DNA of 15,958 bases from Candidatus Parcubacteria bacterium (GTDB lineage: Bacteria > Patescibacteriota > Patescibacteriia > UBA1558 > GWA2-36-10): contig QZJA01000001.1 of the NCBI GenBank assembly GCA_003599205.1, positions 1 to 15,958 of the forward strand, read 5' to 3'. A program made the position numbers and the translations under genes. Positions 1 to 6,683 of this stretch are shown piece by piece (within the stretch, counting starts at the first letter, position 1; each line of letters starts with the position of its first letter). Below the pieces are notes generated by a model. That model had not been told where the DNA came from. It saw only the letters and a program-made list of their open reading frames with translations, and did no database searches.

Positions 1-3000
1 TCTTCGCCTATTTTTATTGGGTGCCATTCATCACTATTGACGTGATGTAAAGTATCATAGTTGGTTTTTACACTAGCATCAAACTGAGCCCTCAATCTTT
101 CCAAAAGTTCCATACCACCCTGAGAATTAGGATCATAAAGACCATTTAAAGTATGATCTATTTGACCATTGTCTCTCAAAGTAGAAAGAAAAATTTCCGC
201 CTTGTTTCCCGAAAAGCCATTATGCCCTAGATAATCCTTTAGATAAGTTTCAATCTGAGCGGGATCCTTAGATTCCAATATTTGATGAAAGAGTGCTTCT
301 TGTTTAGCTGGATCGCCAGCTGCTAATTCATAGGCACTAAGCTCTCTTGGCTGTGCTTCTGGACTAGTAGCCAGCTCTGGCTGGCTATTTGAAGCCTCAG
401 CGTCAAGTTCGGCTTGAGTTTGGACTAAATCTTTTTGCTCAAACATAGATTGTAATTCTCCAACACTCATCTCCGTAGAGCTACCGTCTGGCATCTGTAC
501 ATTTGGTCGGCCGTCTCTATCCCAATCAAATACTTTATAACTACCTTCATCGGATTTTATCTCCCAATACTGATCACCGGTACGCGGATCAATACCACTT
601 TCATGTTGGATATCGCCTTGAAATTTTGTATTGGCAAAAAACTTATCAACATTAGTATCTGCCAAATGGCTCGCCTTGATGCCAGATGCTTCTTCTAAGC
701 GTAATTTCCAAGCTCCATCGGCTGATTTTTCCAAATGAACCATATCACCATCATGTACCAAATCTGTAAGATTACCGCCCTGCTCTTGCGTCAAACGAGC
801 AACTGCGTTGGCTGTCTGAGTTTCGGCCCATTTGTCAATTCCCGCTGGATCGCCTTGATAACCCAAATCTTTAGCATGCTCTGTAAACATTAGCTTAGTA
901 GACTTCCAAATAGAATCACTACCACTAACCTGGGCAGAATCTATCTTGTCGGCAAAAGCAGTTGGCTCTACTGGCTTTTCAACCACTGGAGTTGTATCTG
1001 TTTCTCCAGTACTTTCTCGGCCTGTTTTCCAAGGATCAGTCTCATCGTCTTTCCAATCTGAACCACCATGTCTTTCTTGATCTGGTGAAGCTGGAACATC
1101 ATCACTTTCTCTATTCACCTCTACACCGACTTTATTCAAAATACTATCTACTTCATCTCTTAAGCCAAGGTGTCCAACTGTATCGTCTAGACCTTCTAAA
1201 GCTTTTTTACTGATATCAGCGCCAAAGAATCCTCCTAAACCACCCAAGACAGCTCCGCCAACTGTTGTAACAATTTTCCTAGTCTTGGTCGCTTTTTCAA
1301 TTCTCTTCAAATCCAAATCAATTTGCGCTTGTAAAATTTCAGCATTTTCGTTCAACTTAGACAGCAGGCGTTCAAAGACTTGTTGATTAGCCATTTCTGT
1401 TTGTCTGACTAAATGTATAAAGTTTTCAGCTCGAGATTTTAACAATGGATTAGAATCCAATATGCCTGTTTCCAAACGAGCTTGAACTGTATCCCTACTC
1501 CTGGCAACTTCATTCAATTTTTCCGCTGGAAAACTTATATCCTGTATCATGCCTTCGGCTTCAGTTATCATTGCTTCAATTTCCGCAAAACCTTTGGCTT
1601 CTTTTTTTCTAGCCATTTCTTCACCCAAAGCATAGCCCAAGCTACCACCAGCTATTGCTCCCAAGGCTGCTCTGACTACCCCACTACTTCTCACTGCCAT
1701 ACCAGTAGCACCACCTATACCAAAAGAAAGTAGATCATATTTACTCAGTCCCCAAATCTTTTTTTCCTCTTCTGTCATATCAGCTGGCGCTTCATCAAGA
1801 CTACCACCGGCAGAAAGCAAATTATATTTTTCAATAATTTTATAAAGTCCTGGCTTTTTAGCTTTGATTTCTGCTAATCTAGTAGCCGCTTCGTTTTGAG
1901 TGCGCGCATGCTGTGCCAAATTCATAGCCAGTTGCAGTGCCATGTTATTGCGTTGATCAGGCGTCAATTCTGGATATTTGGCTTCTACCTGAGTCAAGGC
2001 TGACAAATAAAATTCTTTGGTCACATCGTCTAGTCTTGATTCTTGAACCAAAATGCCATTTTCAGAAGCTCCAACAGCCTTTAATCTCTCACCAGCTATT
2101 TGACTAGTTTCTTGACGTAAAGCATTACTGATATGACCGCTTAATTGCTGTCTGAATTTTTCCAAATTTTCTTCGGAAAACATTTCTGCTAATACTCCTG
2201 CTCTAGCATCTGTAGCTCTTTGTTCTTGCTCTAAGGCTAATTTTGGAGCAGATTTTTTGGATCTCTCAGCTACTATACGACGTATGGCCCAAGATGTTCC
2301 GCCAGCAATAAGGCCAGTAACAGCTATAGGCAAACCAATACTACCAATAGCCAAAGAAGTACCTATTATCCAAGGAGAAGTCTTCAACAATTGTTTGGCC
2401 ATCCCTTTTAATTTACTGTCAGCAGCCAAGCGATTGGCTTCCATTTCAACAGTACCCAAAACAACACAATTTATTTTCTCGGTTATTGCTTTGATTTGTT
2501 CTTCATCCACTTGATCTTGCTTGCCCTCTGCCTCTAAAATATTCCTTATTTGTTCAGCATAAAAATTTTCTATCCGCTCAAGTATTGCTTGGGCTTTTAA
2601 TTTCAACTCAATTATTTTATCTCCCAATGAATCCAACTCTTCCTGGCTCATTTTTTTCTTGGCCTTTTCTTTTTCCAAATTTATCTGAGCACTACTCAAT
2701 TCTTTATCAACAGCTAACAGCTCATTCATCAGGCCTTTGAGTACTTCTATTTGCTCTTTCTCCAGTTTATTGAATATTTGTTCGGGGTGAATATTTAAAT
2801 AGCCCAATTCTGCTTCAAGAGTCTCCATCTTTGTTTTTTCTCCAGTTGGCTCTGGTACAATTTCTTGATATTCGGCATCTTCTGCATCATCAGGATTAAA
2901 AGTTGTTTCACCATCCTCAGCGTTTACTTCTACAACTTCCGGCCCATCTGCTTCTTCCTGGACTTCTTCTTCATCGCTATCATCATCTGCTTCTTCGAGT

Positions 3001-3473
3001 GCTTCTTTGACCCTGACATTTACTGAATGGATTTGTTTTTCAAATGAATCACCGACAGCATTATCATCAGCTTCCCCTTCCTCAACTGGGGCGGCCTCTT
3101 TTTTAGGAGTAGCTTGTGTTTCAGCTGGAGCACTACTTGCTTCAAAGCCAATAAAAGTATCTGAGTGCTGTAAAAGCTCATCTTTACCCAAATCAAACTC
3201 AGCTCTGATTTTAGCTCGAGCAGTATTTTCACTACTTGAATTTTCTATAAAGTGTGATCCCTTTTCTCTAAATTTATCCACTACTCTATCCAACTGAGCA
3301 AAAATAGCCTGATGAAATTCAGGACTACCGGCCGCTTTTATACTAGCTACCAATGTCTCTAACTCGGCTGATTTTCTAGCTAAATATTCATGAGGAGTTT
3401 CACTGTGTTCTGGACTTTGTTCTAATCCCCCTTGTTCGGGAGCTTGAGAATTTTTTCTAGGATCTTCTGCCAT
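1..3473 (-). CDS. Large helical protein with three glycine-rich hydrophobic segments (3' end outside window)
   Basis: I do not recognise a named family. The frame starts at ATG 3473 and stays open to the window edge, giving 1157 visible residues and no stop. There is no signal peptide. The N-terminal ~150 residues are mixed and charged. Residues ~155-205 are strongly acidic, rich in Asp and Glu. Residues ~215-300 look like a charged coiled coil. Three hydrophobic stretches follow at ~368-395, ~581-617 and ~733-755; the last two are rich in GxxxG-type spacing (for example GGAVLGGLGGFFG), like glycine-zipper membrane segments. Helical linkers separate them, and a polar region of about 400 residues follows. 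It starts 4 bases after the stop of the 55-residue gene and has no Shine-Dalgarno, so translational coupling is likely. A membrane-associated scaffold is an inference only; the reading frame itself is very secure. Confidence 0.85.
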   Translation of the reverse strand, partial: MAEDPRKNSQAPEQGGLEQSPEHSETPHEYLARKSAELETLVASIKAAGSPEFHQAIFAQLDRVVDKFREKGSHFIENSSSENTARAKIRAEFDLGKDELLQHSDTFIGFEASSAPAETQATPKKEAAPVEEGEADDNAVGDSFEKQIHSVNVRVKEALEEADDDSDEEEVQEEADGPEVVEVNAEDGETTFNPDDAEDAEYQEIVPEPTGEKTKMETLEAELGYLNIHPEQIFNKLEKEQIEVLKGLMNELLAVDKELSSAQINLEKEKAKKKMSQEELDSLGDKIIELKLKAQAILERIENFYAEQIRNILEAEGKQDQVDEEQIKAITEKINCVVLGTVEMEANRLAADSKLKGMAKQLLKTSPWIIGTSLAIGSIGLPIAVTGLIAGGTSWAIRRIVAERSKKSAPKLALEQEQRATDARAGVLAEMFSEENLEKFRQQLSGHISNALRQETSQIAGERLKAVGASENGILVQESRLDDVTKEFYLSALTQVEAKYPELTPDQRNNMALQLAMNLAQHARTQNEAATRLAEIKAKKPGLYKIIEKYNLLSAGGSLDEAPADMTEEEKKIWGLSKYDLLSFGIGGATGMAVRSSGVVRAALGAIAGGSLGYALGEEMARKKEAKGFAEIEAMITEAEGMIQDISFPAEKLNEVARSRDTVQARLETGILDSNPLLKSRAENFIHLVRQTEMANQQVFERLLSKLNENAEILQAQIDLDLKRIEKATKTRKIVTTVGGAVLGGLGGFFGADISKKALEGLDDTVGHLGLRDEVDSILNKVGVEVNRESDDVPASPDQERHGGSDWKDDETDPWKTGRESTGETDTTPVVEKPVEPTAFADKIDSAQVSGSDSIWKSTKLMFTEHAKDLGYQGDPAGIDKWAETQTANAVARLTQEQGGNLTDLVHDGDMVHLEKSADGAWKLRLEEASGIKASHLADTNVDKFFANTKFQGDIQHESGIDPRTGDQYWEIKSDEGSYKVFDWDRDGRPNVQMPDGSSTEMSVGELQSMFEQKDLVQTQAELDAEASNSQPELATSPEAQPRELSAYELAAGDPAKQEALFHQILESKDPAQIETYLKDYLGHNGFSGNKAEIFLSTLRDNGQIDHTLNGLYDPNSQGGMELLERLRAQFDASVKTNYDTLHHVNSDEWHPIKIGE

Positions 3474-3477
3474 ATTT

Positions 3478-3645
3478 TTATAATTCACTTTTTATCTTAT
3501 CTAAAATTTGATCGATTTTTTTCTTATCGTCTGCACTAGCTCTATTTTGCTTATCAACTATAATCTGAGATTTTAGTTGATTCAATTGAGCCACTGCTTC
3601 TTCAAACAAAGACTCAATTTTTTTCTTTTGTTCTTCTTTGGTCAT
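3478..3645 (-). CDS. Small charged coiled-coil protein, 55 residues
   Basis: This small gene runs from ATG 3645 to a TAA whose last base is 3478. The product is 55 residues, begins MTKEEQKKKIESLFEE and ends in IDQILDKIKSEL. It is almost entirely amphipathic helix, rich in Lys, Glu and Gln, with leucine/isoleucine spacing suggesting a short coiled coil. It has no Cys and no membrane segment. It fits exactly between its neighbours: 5 bases after the stop of the 112-residue gene and 4 bases before the start of the large glycine-zipper gene, the spacing of a translationally coupled operon. Its function is unknown; a small partner or chaperone for the large downstream protein is a reasonable guess. 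The tight packing is the main argument that it is real. Confidence 0.75.
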   Translation of the reverse strand: MTKEEQKKKIESLFEEAVAQLNQLKSQIIVDKQNRASADDKKKIDQILDKIKSEL

Positions 3646-3650
3646 AGGAA

Positions 3651-3989
3651 CTATTGACTCAACTTTGTACCTTTTAGATCTGCCACCCCTTTGACAAACT
3701 CTTGACCAAATTTTGTCAGCGTTTCCTGGACTTTTGTTTCAAATCCAGAAATCTGAGCATTAAAAAACTCCATCATTTTTTGTGAATCTGGAGCCTGATT
3801 TTTACTCATAAAATCCTCAAAAGCTGTTATACCGGCTTCATCCAACTCCGATATGGCCATCATACCTAGCCTTTGCTCAACTTGAATTTTTAGATTTTCC
3901 AATTGCTCTTTTTTAAACTCTTCTGGCATATCATTTATACCAGACTTTTCGAGCAATCCTTCGACAAAATTTTGAATTACGTCCTCCAT
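3651..3989 (-). CDS. Small acidic helical protein, 112 residues, first gene of operon
   Basis: This is a soluble, mostly helical acidic protein (MEDVIQNFVEGLLEKSGIND at the start) with no signal peptide, membrane span or cysteine. Two amphipathic helical stretches (residues ~5-45 and ~70-105) flank a central segment with an AFEDFMSKNQAPD turn. It may belong to one of the small uncharacterised domain families common in Patescibacteria (DUF5663 came to mind), but I cannot confirm this. The ATG at 3989 lies about 28 bases below a promoter-like region with a large palindrome. There is no Shine-Dalgarno ahead of the start. It is the first gene of a three-gene operon with the 55-residue and >1157-residue proteins, so it probably works with them. 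No function can be assigned from sequence alone. Confidence 0.8.
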   Translation of the reverse strand: MEDVIQNFVEGLLEKSGINDMPEEFKKEQLENLKIQVEQRLGMMAISELDEAGITAFEDFMSKNQAPDSQKMMEFFNAQISGFETKVQETLTKFGQEFVKGVADLKGTKLSQ

Positions 3990-4012
3990 AGTTTTTTATT
4001 ATTATTTAAACA

Positions 4013-4038
4013 TTTTACTATAATACATTATAGTAAAA
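4013..4038. promoter_or_regulatory. Perfect AT-rich palindrome in the operon promoter (operator candidate)
   Basis: Positions 4013-4024 and 4027-4038 are exact reverse complements (12-base arms) separated by two bases. The palindrome overlaps both candidate -10 elements of the promoter for the 112-residue gene. A hairpin of pure A/T with a few G/C is a poor terminator here, and a real terminator sits just beyond it at 4059-4100, so a dimeric repressor or activator site is the better reading. Confidence 0.55.
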
Positions 4039-4055
4039 AAATCAAGATCCAGCAA
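4017..4055 (-). promoter_or_regulatory. Sigma-70-like promoter(s) for the three-gene operon
   Basis: Two overlapping options are visible on the minus strand. Option one has -35 TTGATT (4045-4040), a 17-base spacer and -10 TATAGT (4022-4017). Option two has -35 TTGCTG (4055-4050), a 17-base spacer and -10 TATAAT (4032-4027). Either gives a leader of roughly 20-35 bases before ATG 3989. I cannot say which is used. Confidence 0.6.
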
Positions 4056-4058
4056 ATG

Positions 4059-4100
4059 AAAAAAGCCCCCGCTCGGATTCGAACCGAATGTTGCGGGGGC
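4059..4100 (-). terminator. Rho-independent terminator shaped like a tRNA acceptor/T-arm minihelix
   Basis: Read on the minus strand, a 7-base GC stem GCCCCCG (4100-4094) pairs perfectly with CGGGGGC (4071-4065). Inside, after a 5-base bulge (4093-4089), a second 5-bp stem (4088-4084 with 4076-4072) closes the 7-base loop TTCGAAT. Six T follow (4064-4059). The position, 21 bases past the stop of the GC-rich gene, and the T-run make it a terminator. The loop and stem lengths match a tRNA T-arm stacked on an acceptor stem. Confidence 0.85.
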
Positions 4101-4121
4101 TTGAGGGGTCAAGTCAGAGAT

Positions 4122-5762
4122 CTAGGTCGTGGAATCAGGGCCACGACGCCTGCTGCCGCCGGAACGAGGCCGACTGCCAGAGCTGCGAGGAGCAGCGCCA
4201 GAAGTAGCTTCGCCGAAGGCCGACGCCATGTTGCCCAGATTACCCAGACCATCCACCCAGTGAGTGGCCGACTTCCGCGCCCGATCACGGTTGATCAGGT
4301 AGAACATCGCCACTTGCTCACTGCAGTCGAAGGAGTCCATGATCTGCTGGATCTCAGCGGCCGCTTCGTTACCAGCGGCCACACCCAGACGGAAGCGAAT
4401 CTCCTCCTGCAACTTGGCCAGGGTCAGGTCGTTCATGGCCTTCTGGACAGCATCGTCCGGGTTCTTGTCGAGCACCTTGTAGTCGGTGATACCGACGCCG
4501 TTGTACTCGATCGAACCGCGATCCAGCTCTTCCAGTACCAGACGATGCGCCTGACGCACGTTGTTGGCGTTGGGGAGCTTGCTCCTGCTCGCGTTGGGGA
4601 CCACGATGTTGCCCCTCGGAGTCTCCTGACTCTCAAAGAAGGGGTAGAACATCGCTTCATCGATCTCCATCGTAGCCAGCTCCTGAGCATTGAAGCTGGC
4701 AACGTAACGACTGGTCACCTGGACAGCTTCACTGCGATCCGCGCCGGTCTTGTAGACGAAGGTGAAGGGAAATTCCCCAATCACACACTTGATGCGCTGA
4801 TCGAGTGACACCGTCGCCGCTGCGCTGTAGGGATCTTCCTTGCCGTCCTTGGTCTGGTCCCGCTTGTCGGGGTCCTCGGACCGACCCTTGGTGGGCAGCT
4901 GCTCAGTCTGGAAGCGGACTTCCACTTCCTCGTACTGCATAGCTTCCACCTTGGTGAAGGGCAGGATGATCGCGAGCAACGGAATGCGATTCCAACCGGC
5001 GTCCATGAAGAAGCCGTTGTTTTGCATCCGCTCGATGTGCCGAGCAATGCGGACATCATCCGGAGCGCCATTTCCGAGACTGAACTCGCGGATGCACTTG
5101 GTGCGGATAGTGCTGAAGCTCAGCCATCGGGAATCACGATCCTGAATCAGATCGCCCATGAACTTGAGCATCCAGCGCCGCCGCAAAGGCACCGCCAAGT
5201 TGCCGACCAGCCAGAAGAAGAAGGGGAAGAGTACGAACAGACTGATCAGCTTGAGCCAGACCAGCGGAACCAGGATCAGAACCAGGAGGCTCAGACCCAT
5301 ACCAGCGTAGCCGATAATACTCGGCCAGTGGTAGTACTTTTCCTCCAGCTTGCGCTGGGCCTTTTCATCGGCCGTTTCGTCACGGATGGCCTTGGAGGCC
5401 TTGTCGTCGACAGGGTAGGACAGCTTGGGAGGGGCCACATTCCAGGGCCGGCTCGCCAAGAAGGTCAGGGTGCCGAAGACGGCGACGATGACCATGCTCC
5501 AGATCAGTTGTGCCCACGGCATGTGGAAGTCACCTCCCTTGGTATCCTGGGCAGTGTCAGCGACAGCGCCCGAGTTGGGGTTGAAGGGCAGGTACTTGGC
5601 GATGAAGTAGAACACCAGCGCCACGATCAGCCCGAAGGTGATGAAGTAGCCCTTGCGGCTCTGCTTCTTCTCGTCGATGACGAAAATCAGCACCACCGCC
5701 AGGATCCCCAGGACAATGTCCAGTGCCGGACTGGTGTTGAAGTTAGCGTGCAAGAAGTTCAC
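4122..5762 (-). CDS. Multi-span membrane protein with SPFH/Band-7-like region, GC-rich gene
   Basis: The protein has 546 residues. About five hydrophobic spans are visible: residues ~14-29, 38-58, 86-104, 148-170 and 172-191. After a basic segment (RRRWMLK), residues ~265-450 resemble an SPFH/stomatin-like fold: a beta-rich part with a TKDG segment, then GVGITDYKVLDKNPDDAVQ leading into a helical stretch rich in Ala, Glu and Lys. The C-terminus (~517-546) is a Gly/Ser/Arg-rich tail. SPFH proteins organise membrane microdomains and regulate membrane proteases; applying that here is inference and the family call is moderate. The GTG start at 5762 is fixed by a strong Shine-Dalgarno (GGGAGG) six bases upstream. 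Composition is about 58% G+C with mostly G/C-ending codons, against about 32% in mutM, so recent horizontal transfer is likely. It has its own promoter and terminator and no operon partners. Confidence 0.85.
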   Translation of the reverse strand: MNFLHANFNTSPALDIVLGILAVVLIFVIDEKKQSRKGYFITFGLIVALVFYFIAKYLPFNPNSGAVADTAQDTKGGDFHMPWAQLIWSMVIVAVFGTLTFLASRPWNVAPPKLSYPVDDKASKAIRDETADEKAQRKLEEKYYHWPSIIGYAGMGLSLLVLILVPLVWLKLISLFVLFPFFFWLVGNLAVPLRRRWMLKFMGDLIQDRDSRWLSFSTIRTKCIREFSLGNGAPDDVRIARHIERMQNNGFFMDAGWNRIPLLAIILPFTKVEAMQYEEVEVRFQTEQLPTKGRSEDPDKRDQTKDGKEDPYSAAATVSLDQRIKCVIGEFPFTFVYKTGADRSEAVQVTSRYVASFNAQELATMEIDEAMFYPFFESQETPRGNIVVPNASRSKLPNANNVRQAHRLVLEELDRGSIEYNGVGITDYKVLDKNPDDAVQKAMNDLTLAKLQEEIRFRLGVAAGNEAAAEIQQIMDSFDCSEQVAMFYLINRDRARKSATHWVDGLGNLGNMASAFGEATSGAAPRSSGSRPRSGGSRRRGPDSTT

Positions 5763-5880
5763 GGTCTTCCTCCCTTTTTTTGGCTGCCTTTTTATGGCCG
5801 CCAGTTTTCACTGCTTGTTTATCTCTGTACTTGACTTATCAAAGGTCAAAGGTCTTGATAGGCACTATTATCCCATCTTG
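5763..5880 (-). promoter_or_regulatory. Structured 5' leader with strong ribosome-binding site for the GC-rich gene
   Basis: The leader is about 120 bases long, the longest in the window. It contains an upstream stem TATCAA/TTGATA (5860-5855 with 5842-5837) whose loop side holds a tandem 7-base repeat (TCAAAGG twice on the plus strand, 5839-5852). Further on is a CAGT-GAAA-ACTG tetraloop hairpin near 5802-5813. Last is an 8-bp stem with one mismatch and a 7-base loop (5803-5796 with 5788-5781). An A-run then leads into GGGAGG and the GTG start. I recognise no known riboswitch class. Confidence 0.5.
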
Positions 5881-5890
5881 ACGATTTTAT

Positions 5891-5919
5891 ATTATATCAT
5901 ACTTTAAAAAAAATGTCAA
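5891..5919 (-). promoter_or_regulatory. Perfect consensus sigma-70 promoter of the GC-rich gene
   Basis: On the minus strand, -35 TTGACA (5919-5914), a 17-base spacer and -10 TATAAT (5896-5891) match the consensus exactly. Transcription would start near 5884. The promoter itself is AT-rich, like the host background. Confidence 0.9.
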
Positions 5920-5937
5920 TATTTGAACCCTAAAATA

Positions 5938-5966
5938 AGCAAAAAACCCTGTAAAAACAAGGTTTC
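5938..5966 (-). terminator. Rho-independent terminator after the SdpI-family gene
   Basis: On the minus strand, AACCTTG (5964-5958) pairs with CAGGGTT (5951-5945), with one G-T pair around a 6-base loop, followed by a T-run. It lies about 35 bases past the TAG at 5999 and ends the mutM-sdpI transcript just before the next promoter. Confidence 0.8.
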
Positions 5967-5998
5967 CTTAAATATAATGATTTATCCACACCAATCCC

Positions 5999-6670
5999 CT
6001 ATTTACCCATATTTTCTGGTGTTTTTCTTATTTTTCTATAAAGCATATAAGAATAAACCACGGGAATAAAAGACATAACAATCACCCCAACAATCACATA
6101 GATAAAATATTCTCCCGGCAAAAAGGCAAACACCAAAAAAATCAATCCTGCCAACATAAAAGTCTTGCCGGCCAATTTGTGAGTCTTGTCCCAAATCTCC
6201 TCACTAAAAAGTGTCCAAGGAGTACGAATGCCGGCAAACCAATTTGATTTTATCTTCGGCAGCACCCAGCCGATGACAATAAACAACAGTGCCATGAGTG
6301 CTGGCATTATTTTATTTATCTGCCAGTTACGCCCAAAATCTAAATTCATAGCCGAAGATACAAAATACATAATCATCATAAAAAAGATAATAGAAATTTT
6401 GAGCCAACTGTAAGCTGTATCAAACTGAGGATAGTTTGCTCGCTTGGGATCTATCTTGGGTAAAAAACTAAAGAGCAAATACATGCCGATTGTCAGTAGT
6501 GGCATAAAAACAACAATGAAAGTTTTGCTGGAATAATCATCAGCTTGCCCCTGAGCATTCCAGTGAGAGATTACCTGATCGGGTAAAACTTTATAAAAAT
6601 AAAAAGACAAAATTATCATAACGACAATTGCCATCATGGATAAAATGTCTAATCTTTTTCCTTTGTTCAT
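5999..6670 (-). CDS. SdpI-family integral membrane protein (DUF1648 plus SdpI domain)
   Basis: The protein has 223 residues and six likely transmembrane spans (~9-26, 50-70, 89-110, 121-137, 169-185, 189-210). The N-terminal DUF1648 part shows the typical LPDQVISHWNAQGQAD signature just after span 1. The SdpI part shows KIKSNWFAGIRTPWTLFSE, then EIWDKTHKLAG before span 5. In Bacillus subtilis, SdpI gives immunity to the SdpC toxin and signals to a repressor; most homologues elsewhere have no proven role, and no toxin gene or ArsR-type regulator is seen beside this one. The length matches the family. It starts 13 bases after the mutM stop with no Shine-Dalgarno, so it is probably cotranscribed with mutM, and a terminator follows. 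The family assignment is confident, an immunity function is not. Confidence 0.88.
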   Translation of the reverse strand: MNKGKRLDILSMMAIVVMIILSFYFYKVLPDQVISHWNAQGQADDYSSKTFIVVFMPLLTIGMYLLFSFLPKIDPKRANYPQFDTAYSWLKISIIFFMMIMYFVSSAMNLDFGRNWQINKIMPALMALLFIVIGWVLPKIKSNWFAGIRTPWTLFSEEIWDKTHKLAGKTFMLAGLIFLVFAFLPGEYFIYVIVGVIVMSFIPVVYSYMLYRKIRKTPENMGK

Positions 6671-6683
6671 ATTTTTAATTTAA

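Noticed and set aside
3020..3232. 70-residue minus-strand frame
   Set aside because: It is an out-of-frame shadow within the large glycine-zipper gene, whose frame is open throughout.
4065..4100. Possible tRNA gene, because of the TTCGAAT loop
   Set aside because: Only the acceptor stem and T-arm exist; there is no D-arm, anticodon arm or CCA, and a T-run follows. Kept as a tRNA-like terminator instead.
3903..4808. 301-residue plus-strand frame
   Set aside because: It is the antisense of the GC-rich gene and its terminator; long antisense frames are expected in GC-rich coding DNA, and it reads through the terminator hairpin. The product looks like no known protein.
5022..5834. 270-residue plus-strand frame rich in His, Glu and Gln
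   Set aside because: It is antisense to the membrane-protein gene, of low complexity, and runs across that gene's leader and ribosome-binding site.
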